A stretch of 64,000 nucleotides of DNA from positions 1 through 64,000 of the forward strand of contig NZ_BMKR01000023.1 of assembly GCF_014644435.1 (NCBI RefSeq). The letters run 5' to 3'. Each line of letters begins with the position of its first letter. The stretch's first letter is position 1. This DNA comes from Paenibacillus albidus. Lineage in GTDB: Bacteria > Bacillota > Bacilli > Paenibacillales > Paenibacillaceae. Position numbers and translations under genes: made by a program. Of this stretch, positions 18,608-26,811 are shown piece by piece. A model generated the notes under the pieces. The model worked only from the letters and a program-made list of their open reading frames with translations. It did not search any database and had not been told where the DNA came from.

Positions 18608-19330
18608 ATGGACAATACTTTGACGCTTTTCATCGCACGCTTGCAAGATAAGGGAATCAAGCTTGATCCGGAACAACTGGAGCAATTTGAGCTGTATTTC
18701 CGGGACCTGGTCTCCTGGAACGAAAAGATGAATCTTACGGGAATTACGGAGCGTGACCAAGTATATACCAAGCATTTTTATGATTCTATTTCTCTTGCTT
18801 TTTTCACAGATATCAATGAAGTGAAGAGTTTGGCGGATATAGGATCAGGAGCAGGATTCCCGGGAATCCCGCTTAAAATTTGTTTTCCACATTTGAAGCT
18901 CACCATAGTTGACTCGCTAAGCAAAAGAATCTCTTTTCTTCAGCATGTATGTACCACATTGAATTTAACAAATGTAGAGCTGATTCATGGGAGAGCAGAG
19001 GATATTGCCCGCCAGTTCAAGCATCGCGATGCCTACGATTTGGTTACGGCCCGGGCCGTAGCCAGACTGTCGCTGCTAAATGAATTTTGTCTGCCTTTTA
19101 CGCGTAAAGACGGGATATTTGCAGCTATGAAAGGGAACGACCCTTCAGAGGAATTAAGTGAGGCAAAGAAAAGCTTCAAAGAATTACGTGCTGAATTGGA
19201 GAGGGTCGAATCGTTCAGCCTACCAGTCGAGGAGTCATCCCGGCACATTGTGCTGATACGTAAGACGGGGGCTACACCTGCCAAATATCCGCGCAAAGCG
19301 GGAATTCCTGCCAAAACACCGCTAGTCTAA
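18608..19330 (+). CDS. rsmG: 16S rRNA (guanine527-N7)-methyltransferase RsmG
   Basis: 240 residues, a SAM-dependent methyltransferase with ADIGSGAGFPGIPLKI as motif I and TARAVARL as a conserved later block. It methylates G527 of 16S rRNA; loss gives low-level streptomycin resistance in other species. The C-terminus has the family's YPRKAGIPAKTPL tail. A parS site begins directly after its stop codon. Confidence 0.97.
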   Translation: MDNTLTLFIARLQDKGIKLDPEQLEQFELYFRDLVSWNEKMNLTGITERDQVYTKHFYDSISLAFFTDINEVKSLADIGSGAGFPGIPLKICFPHLKLTIVDSLSKRISFLQHVCTTLNLTNVELIHGRAEDIARQFKHRDAYDLVTARAVARLSLLNEFCLPFTRKDGIFAAMKGNDPSEELSEAKKSFKELRAELERVESFSLPVEESSRHIVLIRKTGATPAKYPRKAGIPAKTPLV

Positions 19331-19346
19331 TGTTTCACGTGAAACA
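19331..19346. promoter_or_regulatory. parS: parS centromere site
   Basis: The perfect 16-bp palindrome TGTTTCACGTGAAACA is the ParB/Spo0J binding site. It lies between rsmG and noc, directly after the rsmG stop codon. Confidence 0.95.
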
Positions 19347-19648
19347 ATACTAACTGCCTTAGATTTCCAAACAGGTGACTTCTTCAGAAGAGAAAGTCGC
19401 CTGTTTTTTTGTATATACATAAAACTAAGTAAGTCCACACAAATAGAGCAAATGAAATTTAAAAATTGCAGGAAAAATAGGTTCCTATGGAGAATAGGAT
19501 TATGAGCAGAAAAGTGATAGAATAATATAGTAAAGTTCTGCTTCTTGAATGCCATCATTCTAGAAAAACTTTGTTCATTGTTGTACGATAGCTTAGCTTA
19601 AGCTTAAGAAGGATCGTACTATTACGAAATTAGGTGGTTATGAACGGA
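19347..19648. other. rsmG-noc intergenic region
   Basis: Apart from the parS site at its left edge, this AT-rich stretch has a hairpin CAGGTGACTTCTTC...GAGAAAGTCGCCTG followed by TTTTTTT (about 19371-19410), a likely terminator of the mnmE operon, and AGTGATAGAATAATATAG near 19513-19530 as a possible noc promoter. No gene was seen. Confidence 0.6.
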
Positions 19649-20464
19649 ATGAAAGAACAATTCACCAAGCTTTTTGGATTTACCGAGCGGAGCAGCGGAG
19701 AAGAAATCAAACAGATCCCGGTTCATGAGGTCATCAGCAGTCCCTATCAACCACGGACGATATTTGATGACGATAAGATAGATGAGCTTTGCCAGACTAT
19801 CAAAACTCATGGAGTTATCCAACCCATTGTTGTACGCATGCGCGACTCCATATATGAGATTATTGCGGGTGAGCGTCGATGGCGCGCGGTGAAAAAGTTG
19901 GGTATGGCAACAATTCCGGCCATTATTCGAGAACTGAATGATTCACAAGCAGCCTCGATTGCATTAATTGAGAATCTGCAACGTGAAGGGCTCACTTCTA
20001 TTGAAGAAGCTATCGCTTATCAGAAATTGATCGATCTTCATCAATTGACTCAAGAAAGCTTGGCACAGCGACTCGGTAAAAGCCAATCCACTATCGCCAA
20101 TAAAATTCGTTTGCTGCATTTACCGGAAGAGGTCAAGACCGCTCTTATGGAACGGCAAATTACTGAACGCCATGCACGTTCTCTGTTGTCTTTGGATAGT
20201 GTAGAGATGCAGTTGAAGGTTCTGGCTGAGATTATTACCAAAGGCTTGAATGTGAAGCAGACGGAAGCACGAATTGCTTTTTATAAAGAGGTCAACAAAA
20301 CCAAAAAGTCAAAGCGGGTTTCCTATACCAAGGATGTTCGTCTGGCTCTGAATACAATTCGCCAATCTATTGATATGGTTTCAGGCTCAGGAATGGAGAT
20401 CACAACATCGGAGAATGACCGTGGTGACCATTACGAAATTGTTATCCAGATTCCCAAAAGATAA
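19649..20464 (+). CDS. noc: Nucleoid occlusion protein Noc
   Basis: A ParB-family DNA-binding protein of 271 residues if it starts at MKEQFTKLFGF. It has the ParB CTPase box (GERRWRAVKKLG), the helix-turn-helix TQESLAQRLGKSQSTIANKIRLL, and a C-terminal dimer domain ending VIQIPKR as in Bacillus Noc. It prevents division over the chromosome and is anchored to the membrane by an N-terminal amphipathic helix, for which MKEQFTKLFGFTERS is suitable. In-frame GTG (19634) and ATG (19640) starts are possible; AGGTGG at 19632-19637 fits the ATG at 19649 best. Confidence 0.93.
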   Translation: MKEQFTKLFGFTERSSGEEIKQIPVHEVISSPYQPRTIFDDDKIDELCQTIKTHGVIQPIVVRMRDSIYEIIAGERRWRAVKKLGMATIPAIIRELNDSQAASIALIENLQREGLTSIEEAIAYQKLIDLHQLTQESLAQRLGKSQSTIANKIRLLHLPEEVKTALMERQITERHARSLLSLDSVEMQLKVLAEIITKGLNVKQTEARIAFYKEVNKTKKSKRVSYTKDVRLALNTIRQSIDMVSGSGMEITTSENDRGDHYEIVIQIPKR

Positions 20465-20480
20465 GTTCTTTCAAAGCTGC

Positions 20481-20510
20481 AGGCGGCCCTGAGGTGATTG
20501 GCCGCCTTTT
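20481..20510 (+). terminator. Terminator after noc
   Basis: AGGCGGCC / GGCCGCCT stem with a short T tail. Soj therefore probably has its own promoter in the following 160 bases. Confidence 0.75.
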
Positions 20511-20671
20511 GTGCGGCTTAACCCGGTTCATACCAACCAGATAAATAAGTAGAAAATCTGCAATTATTGCTTATCTATTTCCCGCAGAAGTGTTGCCGTC
20601 CCATTGGGCGGCGCTGCCTTTTCTACTTGCGACCTACAGATGATTCTTCCTAACTATTCGAGGTGAAATAA

Positions 20672-21433
20672 GTGTCCAAGATTATTGCCATAGCAAATCA
20701 AAAAGGCGGTGTCGGTAAGACAACAACCTCTGTGAACCTGGGTGCCAGCATGGCTACTTTAGGGAAAAGAGTGCTGCTTGTCGATATCGATCCACAAGGC
20801 AACACTACAAGCGGCGTTGGCATCAACAAAGCAGATGTAGCAAATTGCATATATGATATTCTTATTAATGAAGTTGAGCCCCAGGAAACGATCCTGGAGA
20901 CACGTATCGAAGGCCTGCACATTATTCCTGCAACCATTCAATTAGCAGGTGCGGAGATTGAGCTGGTTTCCACGATTTCCAGAGAGCTGAAGCTGAAAAA
21001 GGCCCTGAATGCCGTCAAAGGTAATTATGATTATATCATCATTGATTGTCCGCCATCCTTGGGAATATTGACAATAAATTCCTTGACCGCTGCCGATTCA
21101 GTTATTATTCCGATCCAGTGTGAGTACTACGCGCTGGAGGGATTGAGCCAGCTGCTTAACACGGTACGACTCGTCCAAAAAAACCTCAACCCTCATTTGC
21201 AGATTGAAGGGGTGCTTTTGACGATGCTGGATGCCCGGACTAATCTGGGTATTCAGGTCATCGAAGAGGTTAAGAAATATTTCCAGGAAAAAGTATACAG
21301 AACAATCATTCCACGCAATGTGCGTTTGAGTGAGGCGCCATCACATGGGCAATCCATTATTACTTATGATTCCCGTTCCAAAGGGGCAGAAGTATATCTA
21401 GAGTTGGCAAAGGAAGTGATTTCTTATGAGTAA
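20672..21433 (+). CDS. soj: Chromosome partitioning ATPase Soj (ParA)
   Basis: 253 residues with the deviant Walker A KGGVGKTTTSVNLG, the switch I region DIDPQGNTTSGVG and IIIDCPPSLG as Walker B. Soj is a DNA-binding ParA ATPase that, with Spo0J, controls DnaA and origin segregation. It begins at a GTG after GAGGTGA. It overlaps spo0J by eight bases. Confidence 0.97.
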   Translation: MSKIIAIANQKGGVGKTTTSVNLGASMATLGKRVLLVDIDPQGNTTSGVGINKADVANCIYDILINEVEPQETILETRIEGLHIIPATIQLAGAEIELVSTISRELKLKKALNAVKGNYDYIIIDCPPSLGILTINSLTAADSVIIPIQCEYYALEGLSQLLNTVRLVQKNLNPHLQIEGVLLTMLDARTNLGIQVIEEVKKYFQEKVYRTIIPRNVRLSEAPSHGQSIITYDSRSKGAEVYLELAKEVISYE

Positions 21434-22268
21434 GCGGTTGGGTAAAGGGTTGGATGCGCTGATTCCATCCTTGTCGATCAATGAAGACGATAAGGTGGTG
21501 GAAATCCCCTTAGGTCAGCTCCGTGCTAATCCCTATCAACCCCGTAAAGATTTCAACGAAGAGGCTATCCAGGAACTGGCCGAGTCAATTCGTCAGCATG
21601 GAGTCATTCAACCTATTATTGTGCGCAGTGTACTTAAAGGGTATGAGATTATTGCTGGGGAACGGCGGTTCCGTGCATCCCAATTTTGCGGCAAAGCAAC
21701 CATTCCGGCGGTAGTCCGTAGCCTCAGTGATCAACAGGTAATGGAGATTGCCTTGATTGAGAACTTGCAGCGTGAGAATCTGAATGCAATGGAAATCGCG
21801 GTGGCTTACCAAGGATTGATGGATCAGTTCTCGCTTACTCAAGAGGAGTTATCTCTGAAGGTAGGGAAATCCAGATCTCATATCGCTAACTTTTTACGGT
21901 TGCTCTCTTTGCCGGAAGAAGTGAAGGAATATGTTTCACGTGGAACAATTTCGATGGGGCATGCACGCGCTATCGTGGCCCTGAAAGATCCGGAACTGGT
22001 GAAACAGCTTGCAGAGCAATGTGTGGAGCAACAGTGGAGTGTTAGAGAGTTAGAAGAGACGGTCAAAAACCTGGACCGTAAGCCTGTAAACGGAATTAAG
22101 GCGAAAGTAGTGAAACGGGACCCCTATATTGATAATGTTGAAGAAACACTGCGGGAACGTTTCAAAACAACCGTAAGAATTAAACAAGGTAAAGAAAAGG
22201 GCAAAATTGAATTGAATTACTACAGTACCCAAGACCTTGAACGATTGCTGGAGTTACTGGGGAACTGA
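21426..22268 (+). CDS. parB: Chromosome partitioning protein Spo0J (ParB)
   Basis: 280 residues. It shows the N-terminal Soj-activating peptide (KRLGKGLDALIPS), the CTP-binding GERRFRAS box, and the helix-turn-helix TQEELSLKVGKSRSHIANFLRLL that binds parS. It loads SMC condensin at origins. The gene contains a parS site at 21932-21947. Its sequence is related to the neighbouring noc, from which it is distinguished by the N-terminal peptide and soj overlap. Confidence 0.97.
   Translation: MSKRLGKGLDALIPSLSINEDDKVVEIPLGQLRANPYQPRKDFNEEAIQELAESIRQHGVIQPIIVRSVLKGYEIIAGERRFRASQFCGKATIPAVVRSLSDQQVMEIALIENLQRENLNAMEIAVAYQGLMDQFSLTQEELSLKVGKSRSHIANFLRLLSLPEEVKEYVSRGTISMGHARAIVALKDPELVKQLAEQCVEQQWSVRELEETVKNLDRKPVNGIKAKVVKRDPYIDNVEETLRERFKTTVRIKQGKEKGKIELNYYSTQDLERLLELLGN
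21932..21947. promoter_or_regulatory. parS: parS site inside spo0J
   Basis: TGTTTCACGTGGAACA is the reverse complement of the B. subtilis parS TGTTCCACGTGAAACA and, as there, lies inside the spo0J coding sequence. Confidence 0.93.
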
Positions 22269-22286
22269 AGGATATAAACGACTGAT

Positions 22287-22336
22287 AGCATATCCTGAAC
22301 TATCCTCTGAGGGATAAGGAGGGGTATGCTTTTTTG
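22287..22336 (+). terminator. Terminator after spo0J
   Basis: An extended imperfect stem, AGCATATCCT...ATCC / GGAT...AGGGGTATGCT, followed by six T residues. Confidence 0.85.
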
Positions 22337-22420
22337 TGAGTACTCGTTTTAATGAGGGCTTATTTTAAATGTGTGACATCCTGCTATTGTGGAACAATAA
22401 GAAAAGGTGGAGATCGTCGC

Positions 22421-23596
22421 GTGAACAGAAACAAAGAGGAAGTTGTTTATCTGGATCATGCTGCAACCTCATGGCCTAAGCCTCCGGAGGTGGCGGATGC
22501 GATGCTGAGTGTTTTACAACACTCAGGGGCTAATGCCGGAAGAGGGACTCATTCCATGGCGATGGGGTCAGGCCGCATATTGGTGAAAACCCGCAGTCTA
22601 TTGGCTGATTTGTTTGGTGTTGCCAATGCGCAGGATATTGTCTTTACGCATAATACAACGATGGGTTTGAATATGGCGATCCGTGGGGTCCTGCAGGCAG
22701 GGGATCATGTGATATCGACAATGACTGAACATAACTCGGTGCGCAGACCTCTTGAATACTTGCGCAGGACTATCGGGATTGGTGTGGATTATCTGCAGGT
22801 GGATGAGGAAGGTCAGATCAATCTGCGGGAATTAGAAGGTGCTTTTCGTCCTAATACCAAATTGGTTATCTGCAACCATAGCTCCAATCTGCTGGGAAGC
22901 ATTCTTCCGGTTGGGGAGATTGGCGGAATCGTCAAGTCGCATAAGGCTGTCTATTTGGTGGATGCCGCCCAAAGCGCCGGTTCTCTGGATATTGATGTGA
23001 GTGCGATGGGGATTGATTTATTGGCTTTTCCGGGCCATAAGGGGCTTCTGGGTCCGCAGGGTACAGGGGGACTATATATTTCTCCCGAGCTGGAGCTGGA
23101 GCCGTTGATTCTGGGGGGGACGGGCAGTCAATCGGAAAATAGTGAGCAGCCTTCTGTCCGCCCGGACCGATACGAAGCCGGAACGCAAAACACTGTAGGG
23201 ATAGCCGGCTTAATGGCAGGGGTTCAGAAGGTCAGGTCCATTGGGGTGAAGATGATCCATGAGCGCGAATGGGATTTAACCCAGACGATGATGGAAGGCT
23301 TGTCCGCTATACCGGGCCTGCGCCTTCTTGGTCCTGCCCCGGGAAACCCGCGAACGGGAATCGTATCCTTTGTTATTGAGGGTCAGGAGTCTGCCGGGGT
23401 TGCCCATCGTCTGGATCGTGAATATAATATTGCGGTTCGCTCCGGCATGCATTGTACGCCACTGGCACACAAGGCTGTAAATACTTTGGAGACAGGTGCT
23501 GTTCGGGCAAGTGTAGGTGTGGATACGACACGACAAGAAGTGGGTAAATTGCTGGCAGCTATCAAGGAAATGTACGGCAATACCCGCAGCAGATAA
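22421..23596 (+). CDS. Cysteine desulfurase-like class V aminotransferase
   Basis: 391 residues of a fold-type I PLP enzyme. YLDHAATSWPKP opens the domain, FTHNTTMGLNMA binds the cofactor phosphate, the PLP lysine is in FPGHKGLLGPQGTG and IAVRSGMHCTPLAHK carries a cysteine at the position of the catalytic persulfide loop. This matches the cysteine-desulfurase family branch often found with selenium or sulfur transfer genes rather than IscS/NifS/SufS. The GTG at 22421 follows AAAGGTGGA at a good distance; an ATG 69 bases upstream has no RBS. Confidence 0.85.
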   Translation: MNRNKEEVVYLDHAATSWPKPPEVADAMLSVLQHSGANAGRGTHSMAMGSGRILVKTRSLLADLFGVANAQDIVFTHNTTMGLNMAIRGVLQAGDHVISTMTEHNSVRRPLEYLRRTIGIGVDYLQVDEEGQINLRELEGAFRPNTKLVICNHSSNLLGSILPVGEIGGIVKSHKAVYLVDAAQSAGSLDIDVSAMGIDLLAFPGHKGLLGPQGTGGLYISPELELEPLILGGTGSQSENSEQPSVRPDRYEAGTQNTVGIAGLMAGVQKVRSIGVKMIHEREWDLTQTMMEGLSAIPGLRLLGPAPGNPRTGIVSFVIEGQESAGVAHRLDREYNIAVRSGMHCTPLAHKAVNTLETGAVRASVGVDTTRQEVGKLLAAIKEMYGNTRSR

Positions 23597-23616
23597 ATTA
23601 AAAGGATGGTCCATTC

Positions 23617-24117
23617 ATGTCAGAAATCAATCGATTAGTAAGTGAGCAATTGCAATGGGTTGTACTTGGTTTCGCTGCAGTTATGCTGCTCCTGGGTGTA
23701 GCTGTTATTGTTCAAGGAAACAAGCTTCGATCAATGCGGCGCAGGTATGAGGTCATGATGTCCGGGAGCGGTGTGGAGGACCTGGAAAGCCTTCTGCTTG
23801 ATCTGAAGAACCAAAGCGATATGCTGGAGGAAGAGCAAAGCGGACAGCGGGCGGCTATTCAGGCTATTGAGCAAAAAGTCCGCGGCATGAAGTCTAATGT
23901 AGCCTTGAAACGTTATAATGCTTTTGGCGAAAGAGGGAATGACCTTAGTTTCTCATTGGCCATCCTTGACGACAACAGCAGCGGGATTGTGATTACCAGC
24001 CTGCACAACCGCGAGGGTTCCTTTATTTACTCCAAACCGATGAAAAGTGGCGATTCGCAGTATCCGTTGTCCCCGGAAGAGAGAGAGGTTATTACTCTCG
24101 CGTTGCAGCAGACTTAG
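23617..24117 (+). CDS. DUF4446 membrane-anchored protein
   Basis: A 166-residue protein with one N-terminal membrane segment (LQWVVLGFAAVMLLLGVAVI), a coiled-coil middle with many Glu and Gln, and a C-terminal globular part reading FGERGNDLSFSLAILDDNSSG and ending LSPEEREVITLALQQ. These match the DUF4446 family, which has no known function and is common near spo0J in Paenibacillus and Clostridia. It is 20 bases downstream of the aminotransferase gene and likely in its operon. Its end overlaps convergent yyaC by 26 bases. Confidence 0.8.
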   Translation: MSEINRLVSEQLQWVVLGFAAVMLLLGVAVIVQGNKLRSMRRRYEVMMSGSGVEDLESLLLDLKNQSDMLEEEQSGQRAAIQAIEQKVRGMKSNVALKRYNAFGERGNDLSFSLAILDDNSSGIVITSLHNREGSFIYSKPMKSGDSQYPLSPEEREVITLALQQT

Positions 24118-24697
24118 CATGGAGATTCCATTGTTTAATCGCCGAGTAGAGGCTGGTGGCAATAATATCCGACAAGCGCATCACTAAACTTAATCTTGTA
24201 TTCTGCAGTACAAAGTATTCCATGAAGCCGCCGACATTAACGATTCCAGTCAAATGGATATCGCCAACCGGCGGCAATTGTTTGTTTACCCCCGCGCCTG
24301 GTCTGAGCGGACCATCCACAACCTGAATCGAACCCACACTGGTGGAATGCCCCAGACAGGCATCTATTCCGATGACAAATGGATTACTGTATCTTTCGTT
24401 AATAAGAGTCAAAGTTTCTTCGAGATTTACGGCATGGATCGGATCCTCCAGAGTCCCATACAGGTCAAAGAGCGGACTGTGGAAACGGGATAAAGAGGTG
24501 CCGACCAGCGGCCCCAGAGAATCGCCTGTAGAACGGTCAGTGCCTATGCATACGACCACGATTTTTGTGCCTGGACGGGTGCGGGAGAAGTGGAAAAGCA
24601 GTCTATGAGTGATGGCAGAATAGATATCGGGATCCGTATGTGATATTTTTAAACAGGACGGTTCTTGCAGCGGGGATACTTTGGATGAAGAGCTCAT
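24092..24697 (-). CDS. yyaC: Spore protease YyaC-type protein
   Basis: 201 residues with the GPR-like fold: VVCIGTDRSTGDSLGPLVGT, NPFVIGIDACLGHSTSVGSIQV and PPVGDIHLTGIVNVGG are family blocks. YyaC is a sporulation protein related to the hydrogenase maturation/spore germination protease fold. It lies head-on to replication and overlaps the end of the DUF4446 gene. A sporulation-type promoter is visible upstream, which fits forespore or mother-cell expression. Confidence 0.88.
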   Translation of the reverse strand: MSSSSKVSPLQEPSCLKISHTDPDIYSAITHRLLFHFSRTRPGTKIVVVCIGTDRSTGDSLGPLVGTSLSRFHSPLFDLYGTLEDPIHAVNLEETLTLINERYSNPFVIGIDACLGHSTSVGSIQVVDGPLRPGAGVNKQLPPVGDIHLTGIVNVGGFMEYFVLQNTRLSLVMRLSDIIATSLYSAIKQWNLHAKSAATRE

Positions 24698-24734
24698 ATC
24701 ATCTTCCTTTCTAATGCAGATTCTATTTGCTATC

Positions 24735-24764
24735 TAGTATATGGATGGGAGAGGGATTTTATAC
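24735..24764 (-). promoter_or_regulatory. Candidate sporulation sigma promoter of yyaC
   Basis: On the minus strand GTATA (24760-24764) and CATATACTA (24735-24743) are 16 bases apart, resembling sigma-E/F/G type promoters rather than sigma-A. It lies about 40 bases ahead of the yyaC start. The exact sigma factor cannot be decided by eye. Confidence 0.5.
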
Positions 24765-24814
24765 TATGGCTGCGAGAGATAGGACAAGATGCCTAGAAGA
24801 AGGAGGCGTGAGGC

Positions 24815-25075
24815 ATGGAGGAAGAAATGCTGATTGCATTTGACTCCACCCAGCAGGCACTGCGTGCCGAAATGCTGCTGGAATACGCGGAGATCGAAAT
24901 TGATATCTTTCCAACGCCAAAGGAGATCACGGCAGGTTGTGCAATCTCGATTCAATTCTTTGCGAGTGCATTAAATGGGGTGCGCACACTTATAGCCGAA
25001 CAGAACGTAGAGATTCGCGGCATTTATGGCAAGGATAAGAATGGCTATGTGCTGGTTGCAGGGGGAGGAGAATGA
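24815..25075 (+). CDS. DUF3343 protein, putative sulfur/selenium carrier type
   Basis: An 86-residue protein opening EEEMLIAFDSTQQALRAEMLL and containing PTPKEITAGCAISIQF, with the conserved Cys after the PTPxEI motif. This is the DUF3343 family, described as putative Se/S carrier protein-like. The RBS GAAGGAGG is well placed. It nearly abuts the mechanosensitive channel gene and is near a cysteine-desulfurase-like gene, which may supply its sulfur or selenium. Confidence 0.78.
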   Translation: MEEEMLIAFDSTQQALRAEMLLEYAEIEIDIFPTPKEITAGCAISIQFFASALNGVRTLIAEQNVEIRGIYGKDKNGYVLVAGGGE

Positions 25076-25076
25076 A

Positions 25077-26123
25077 ATGAAGGATTGGTATTTGGATGTA
25101 GCTACGGACCCTCAAAAGGTGCTGAAGCAAGCGCTTGGATTCAGGGATAAGATTTGGCAGTGGTTCACCGATATAGATATGTGGATGAATGTGCTTTTTG
25201 CCGGCCTGAGACTCCTTATTATATTTATCCTTACACGGATTATTATTAAAGTCGTATACAATGTAATTGACCGCTCCCTACAGCGGAAGACGGGGGGGAG
25301 GATGCTCTCCAATACCCGCAGGTTCACCACAGTAGGCGAGCTGCTCAAGAATGTAGTCACCGTCATTTGCAACTTCGTCATGATACTGCTGGTGCTGTCA
25401 GAGTTTCATTTTGATCTGGCTCCATTGCTGGCAGGGGCAGGCGTGCTTGGGCTGGCGATCGGGTTCGGTGCGCAAAGTCTGGTCAAAGATGTAATTACCG
25501 GATTCTTCATTATACTGGAGGACCAGTTTGCAGTTGGCGATGTGATCCAGACGGGAACGTTCAAAGGGACGGTTGAATTGATAGGCCTAAGAACAACCCG
25601 GCTGCTCAGCCATACCGGAGAGGTCTTTATCATACCTAATGGCTCCATACTAAATGTGACCAATTATTCCATAGCTAATGCGCTTGCTGTGGTGGATGTG
25701 CCGGTTAAAATGGAGCGAAGCCTGGAAAGCACACTGGGGTTGATTGCTGAGGCGTTAAAAGGGATTGAAGAGCGGAGCGAGAGTGTGCTGGCTTATCCAA
25801 ATGTGCTTGGGGTACAGTCGATGAGCACCGCGGAATACGTAGTCCGTGTAGCAGCCAGTTGTCAGCCTAATGCCAGAGAGGCAGCAGAGCGACAGATCCA
25901 GAATGACATCAAGCAGGCACTGGAGAAACAGAGTGCCCAGGAAGCCGCCCGTGCTGAGCAGGAGGCCCGTGAAGCGGCGGAGGCAGAAGCCAGGGCGGCG
26001 GCAACGATGAGGGCCGCAGAAGACAGGCTGGAGGCCGATGGGACGAGGGATGCTTCCTCAGCGCCAAGCCGCCAAGTGGCTGCCGCACAAGAAGAAGAAA
26101 GGGGGAAGAACAGTGGAACGTAA
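25077..26123 (+). CDS. Small-conductance mechanosensitive ion channel (MscS family)
   Basis: 348 residues with two or three N-terminal membrane helices, the pore-lining helix and conserved LLAGAGVLGLAIGFGAQSLVKDVITGFFIILEDQF region (residues 110-145, shown in parts: AGVLGLAIGFGAQSLVKD) and the beta domain VGDVIQTGTFKGTVELIGLRTT. It opens under membrane tension to release solutes. The C-terminal 70 residues are a long Glu/Ala/Arg-rich charged coil (QEAAREQEAREAA-like), probably disordered, not found in short MscS. The start ATG follows GGGGAGGAG and is one base past the DUF3343 stop. Confidence 0.9.
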   Translation: MKDWYLDVATDPQKVLKQALGFRDKIWQWFTDIDMWMNVLFAGLRLLIIFILTRIIIKVVYNVIDRSLQRKTGGRMLSNTRRFTTVGELLKNVVTVICNFVMILLVLSEFHFDLAPLLAGAGVLGLAIGFGAQSLVKDVITGFFIILEDQFAVGDVIQTGTFKGTVELIGLRTTRLLSHTGEVFIIPNGSILNVTNYSIANALAVVDVPVKMERSLESTLGLIAEALKGIEERSESVLAYPNVLGVQSMSTAEYVVRVAASCQPNAREAAERQIQNDIKQALEKQSAQEAARAEQEAREAAEAEARAAATMRAAEDRLEADGTRDASSAPSRQVAAAQEEERGKNSGT

Positions 26124-26325
26124 AGTTTTCGGTCTGGGGGATATTGTGCAGATGAAGAAGCCGCATCCCTGTGGCAGCAATGAAATGGAGATCATTCGTA
26201 TGGGAATGGATATCCGGATCAAATGTACAGGCTGCCAGCACAGTGTGCTGGTTCCCCGGGCGAAATTCGAGAAGAATATGAAAAAGGTGCTGCGTTCAGC
26301 GGAGAGCGGGACCGACAATAATTAA
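26113..26325 (+). CDS. DUF951 zinc-ribbon-like protein
   Basis: A 70-residue protein, VERKVFGLGDIVQMKKPHPCG and RMGMDIRIKCTGCQHSVLVPR. The CxxC-type cysteines (HPCG and CTGC) suggest a small zinc ribbon. The family is DUF951, conserved near the origin in Firmicutes, usually downstream of the mscS-type gene. It starts at a GTG overlapping the end of the channel gene. An earlier in-frame ATG at 26038 lies inside the channel gene. Confidence 0.85.
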   Translation: MERKVFGLGDIVQMKKPHPCGSNEMEIIRMGMDIRIKCTGCQHSVLVPRAKFEKNMKKVLRSAESGTDNN

Positions 26326-26368
26326 GCTTGCAAATAAAAGGGGCGCATGATACAATAAGTCTTGCTGC

Positions 26369-26459
26369 GGAGAGGTACCCAAGAGGCCCAAGGGGGCTGA
26401 CTCGAAATCAGTTAGGCGTGTCACAGCGTGCGTGGGTTCGAATCCCACCCTCTCCGCCA
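26369..26459 (+). tRNA. trnS-Ser(cga): tRNA-Ser (anticodon CGA)
   Basis: The acceptor stem GGAGAGG / CCTCTCC is closed by an encoded CCA. The anticodon stem is GCTGA / TCAGT with loop CTCGAAA, giving anticodon CGA (serine, codon UCG). There is a long variable arm of about 20 bases, as for class II tRNAs, and a GGTTCGAATCC T-arm. A terminator follows 24 bases downstream. Confidence 0.96.
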
Positions 26460-26482
26460 CCTTACAATGCATCTTAAATAAC

Positions 26483-26514
26483 AATCCTTCGTTCTTGCAA
26501 CGGAGGATTTTTTG
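26483..26514 (+). terminator. Terminator after tRNA-Ser
   Basis: AATCCTTCGTT / AACGGAGGATT stem with one G-T pair, followed by six T residues. Confidence 0.85.
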
Positions 26515-26577
26515 TTGTCTATAGCCGAAGCAAAAAGAAGGACCCATGCGGGTCCTTCCTTAGGAGGCAGTACATCA

Positions 26578-26649
26578 ATGATGTTTGGAATTTCTCTTTC
26601 TAAAGCCCCTACAGTGACTAAGGTAATGCTGCGGCTGCTGCTTTTTTAA
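26578..26649 (+). CDS. Possible short peptide gene (23 codons)
   Basis: An ATG preceded by TAGGAGG at ten bases opens a 23-residue frame (MMFGISLSKAPTVTKVMLRL and three more residues) between the tRNA terminator and yjzC. It follows a GGACCC-ATGC-GGGTCC hairpin. It resembles no peptide I know. The rest of the 26460-26811 interval holds only terminators and no other gene. Confidence 0.3.
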   Translation: MMFGISLSKAPTVTKVMLRLLLF

Positions 26650-26811
26650 GACAACAGCCGACTACTCTTCCCTAAGAACAATAGTTGCTAAAAAATCAGA
26701 ATCCCTGTGATTGTGTTCGTCTACGACGTCCAACGGAACCACACCTCTCTTTTGTACTGCCTGATAATAGTATGGCGCAGTGATGGGGTGTTTATACGTC
26801 TGGTTCAAAAA

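Noticed and set aside
18850..18870. Noc-binding site in rsmG
   Set aside because: ATTCCCGGGAAT keeps the CCCGGG core but matches only 10 of 14 positions and encodes the conserved GFPGIP methyltransferase segment.
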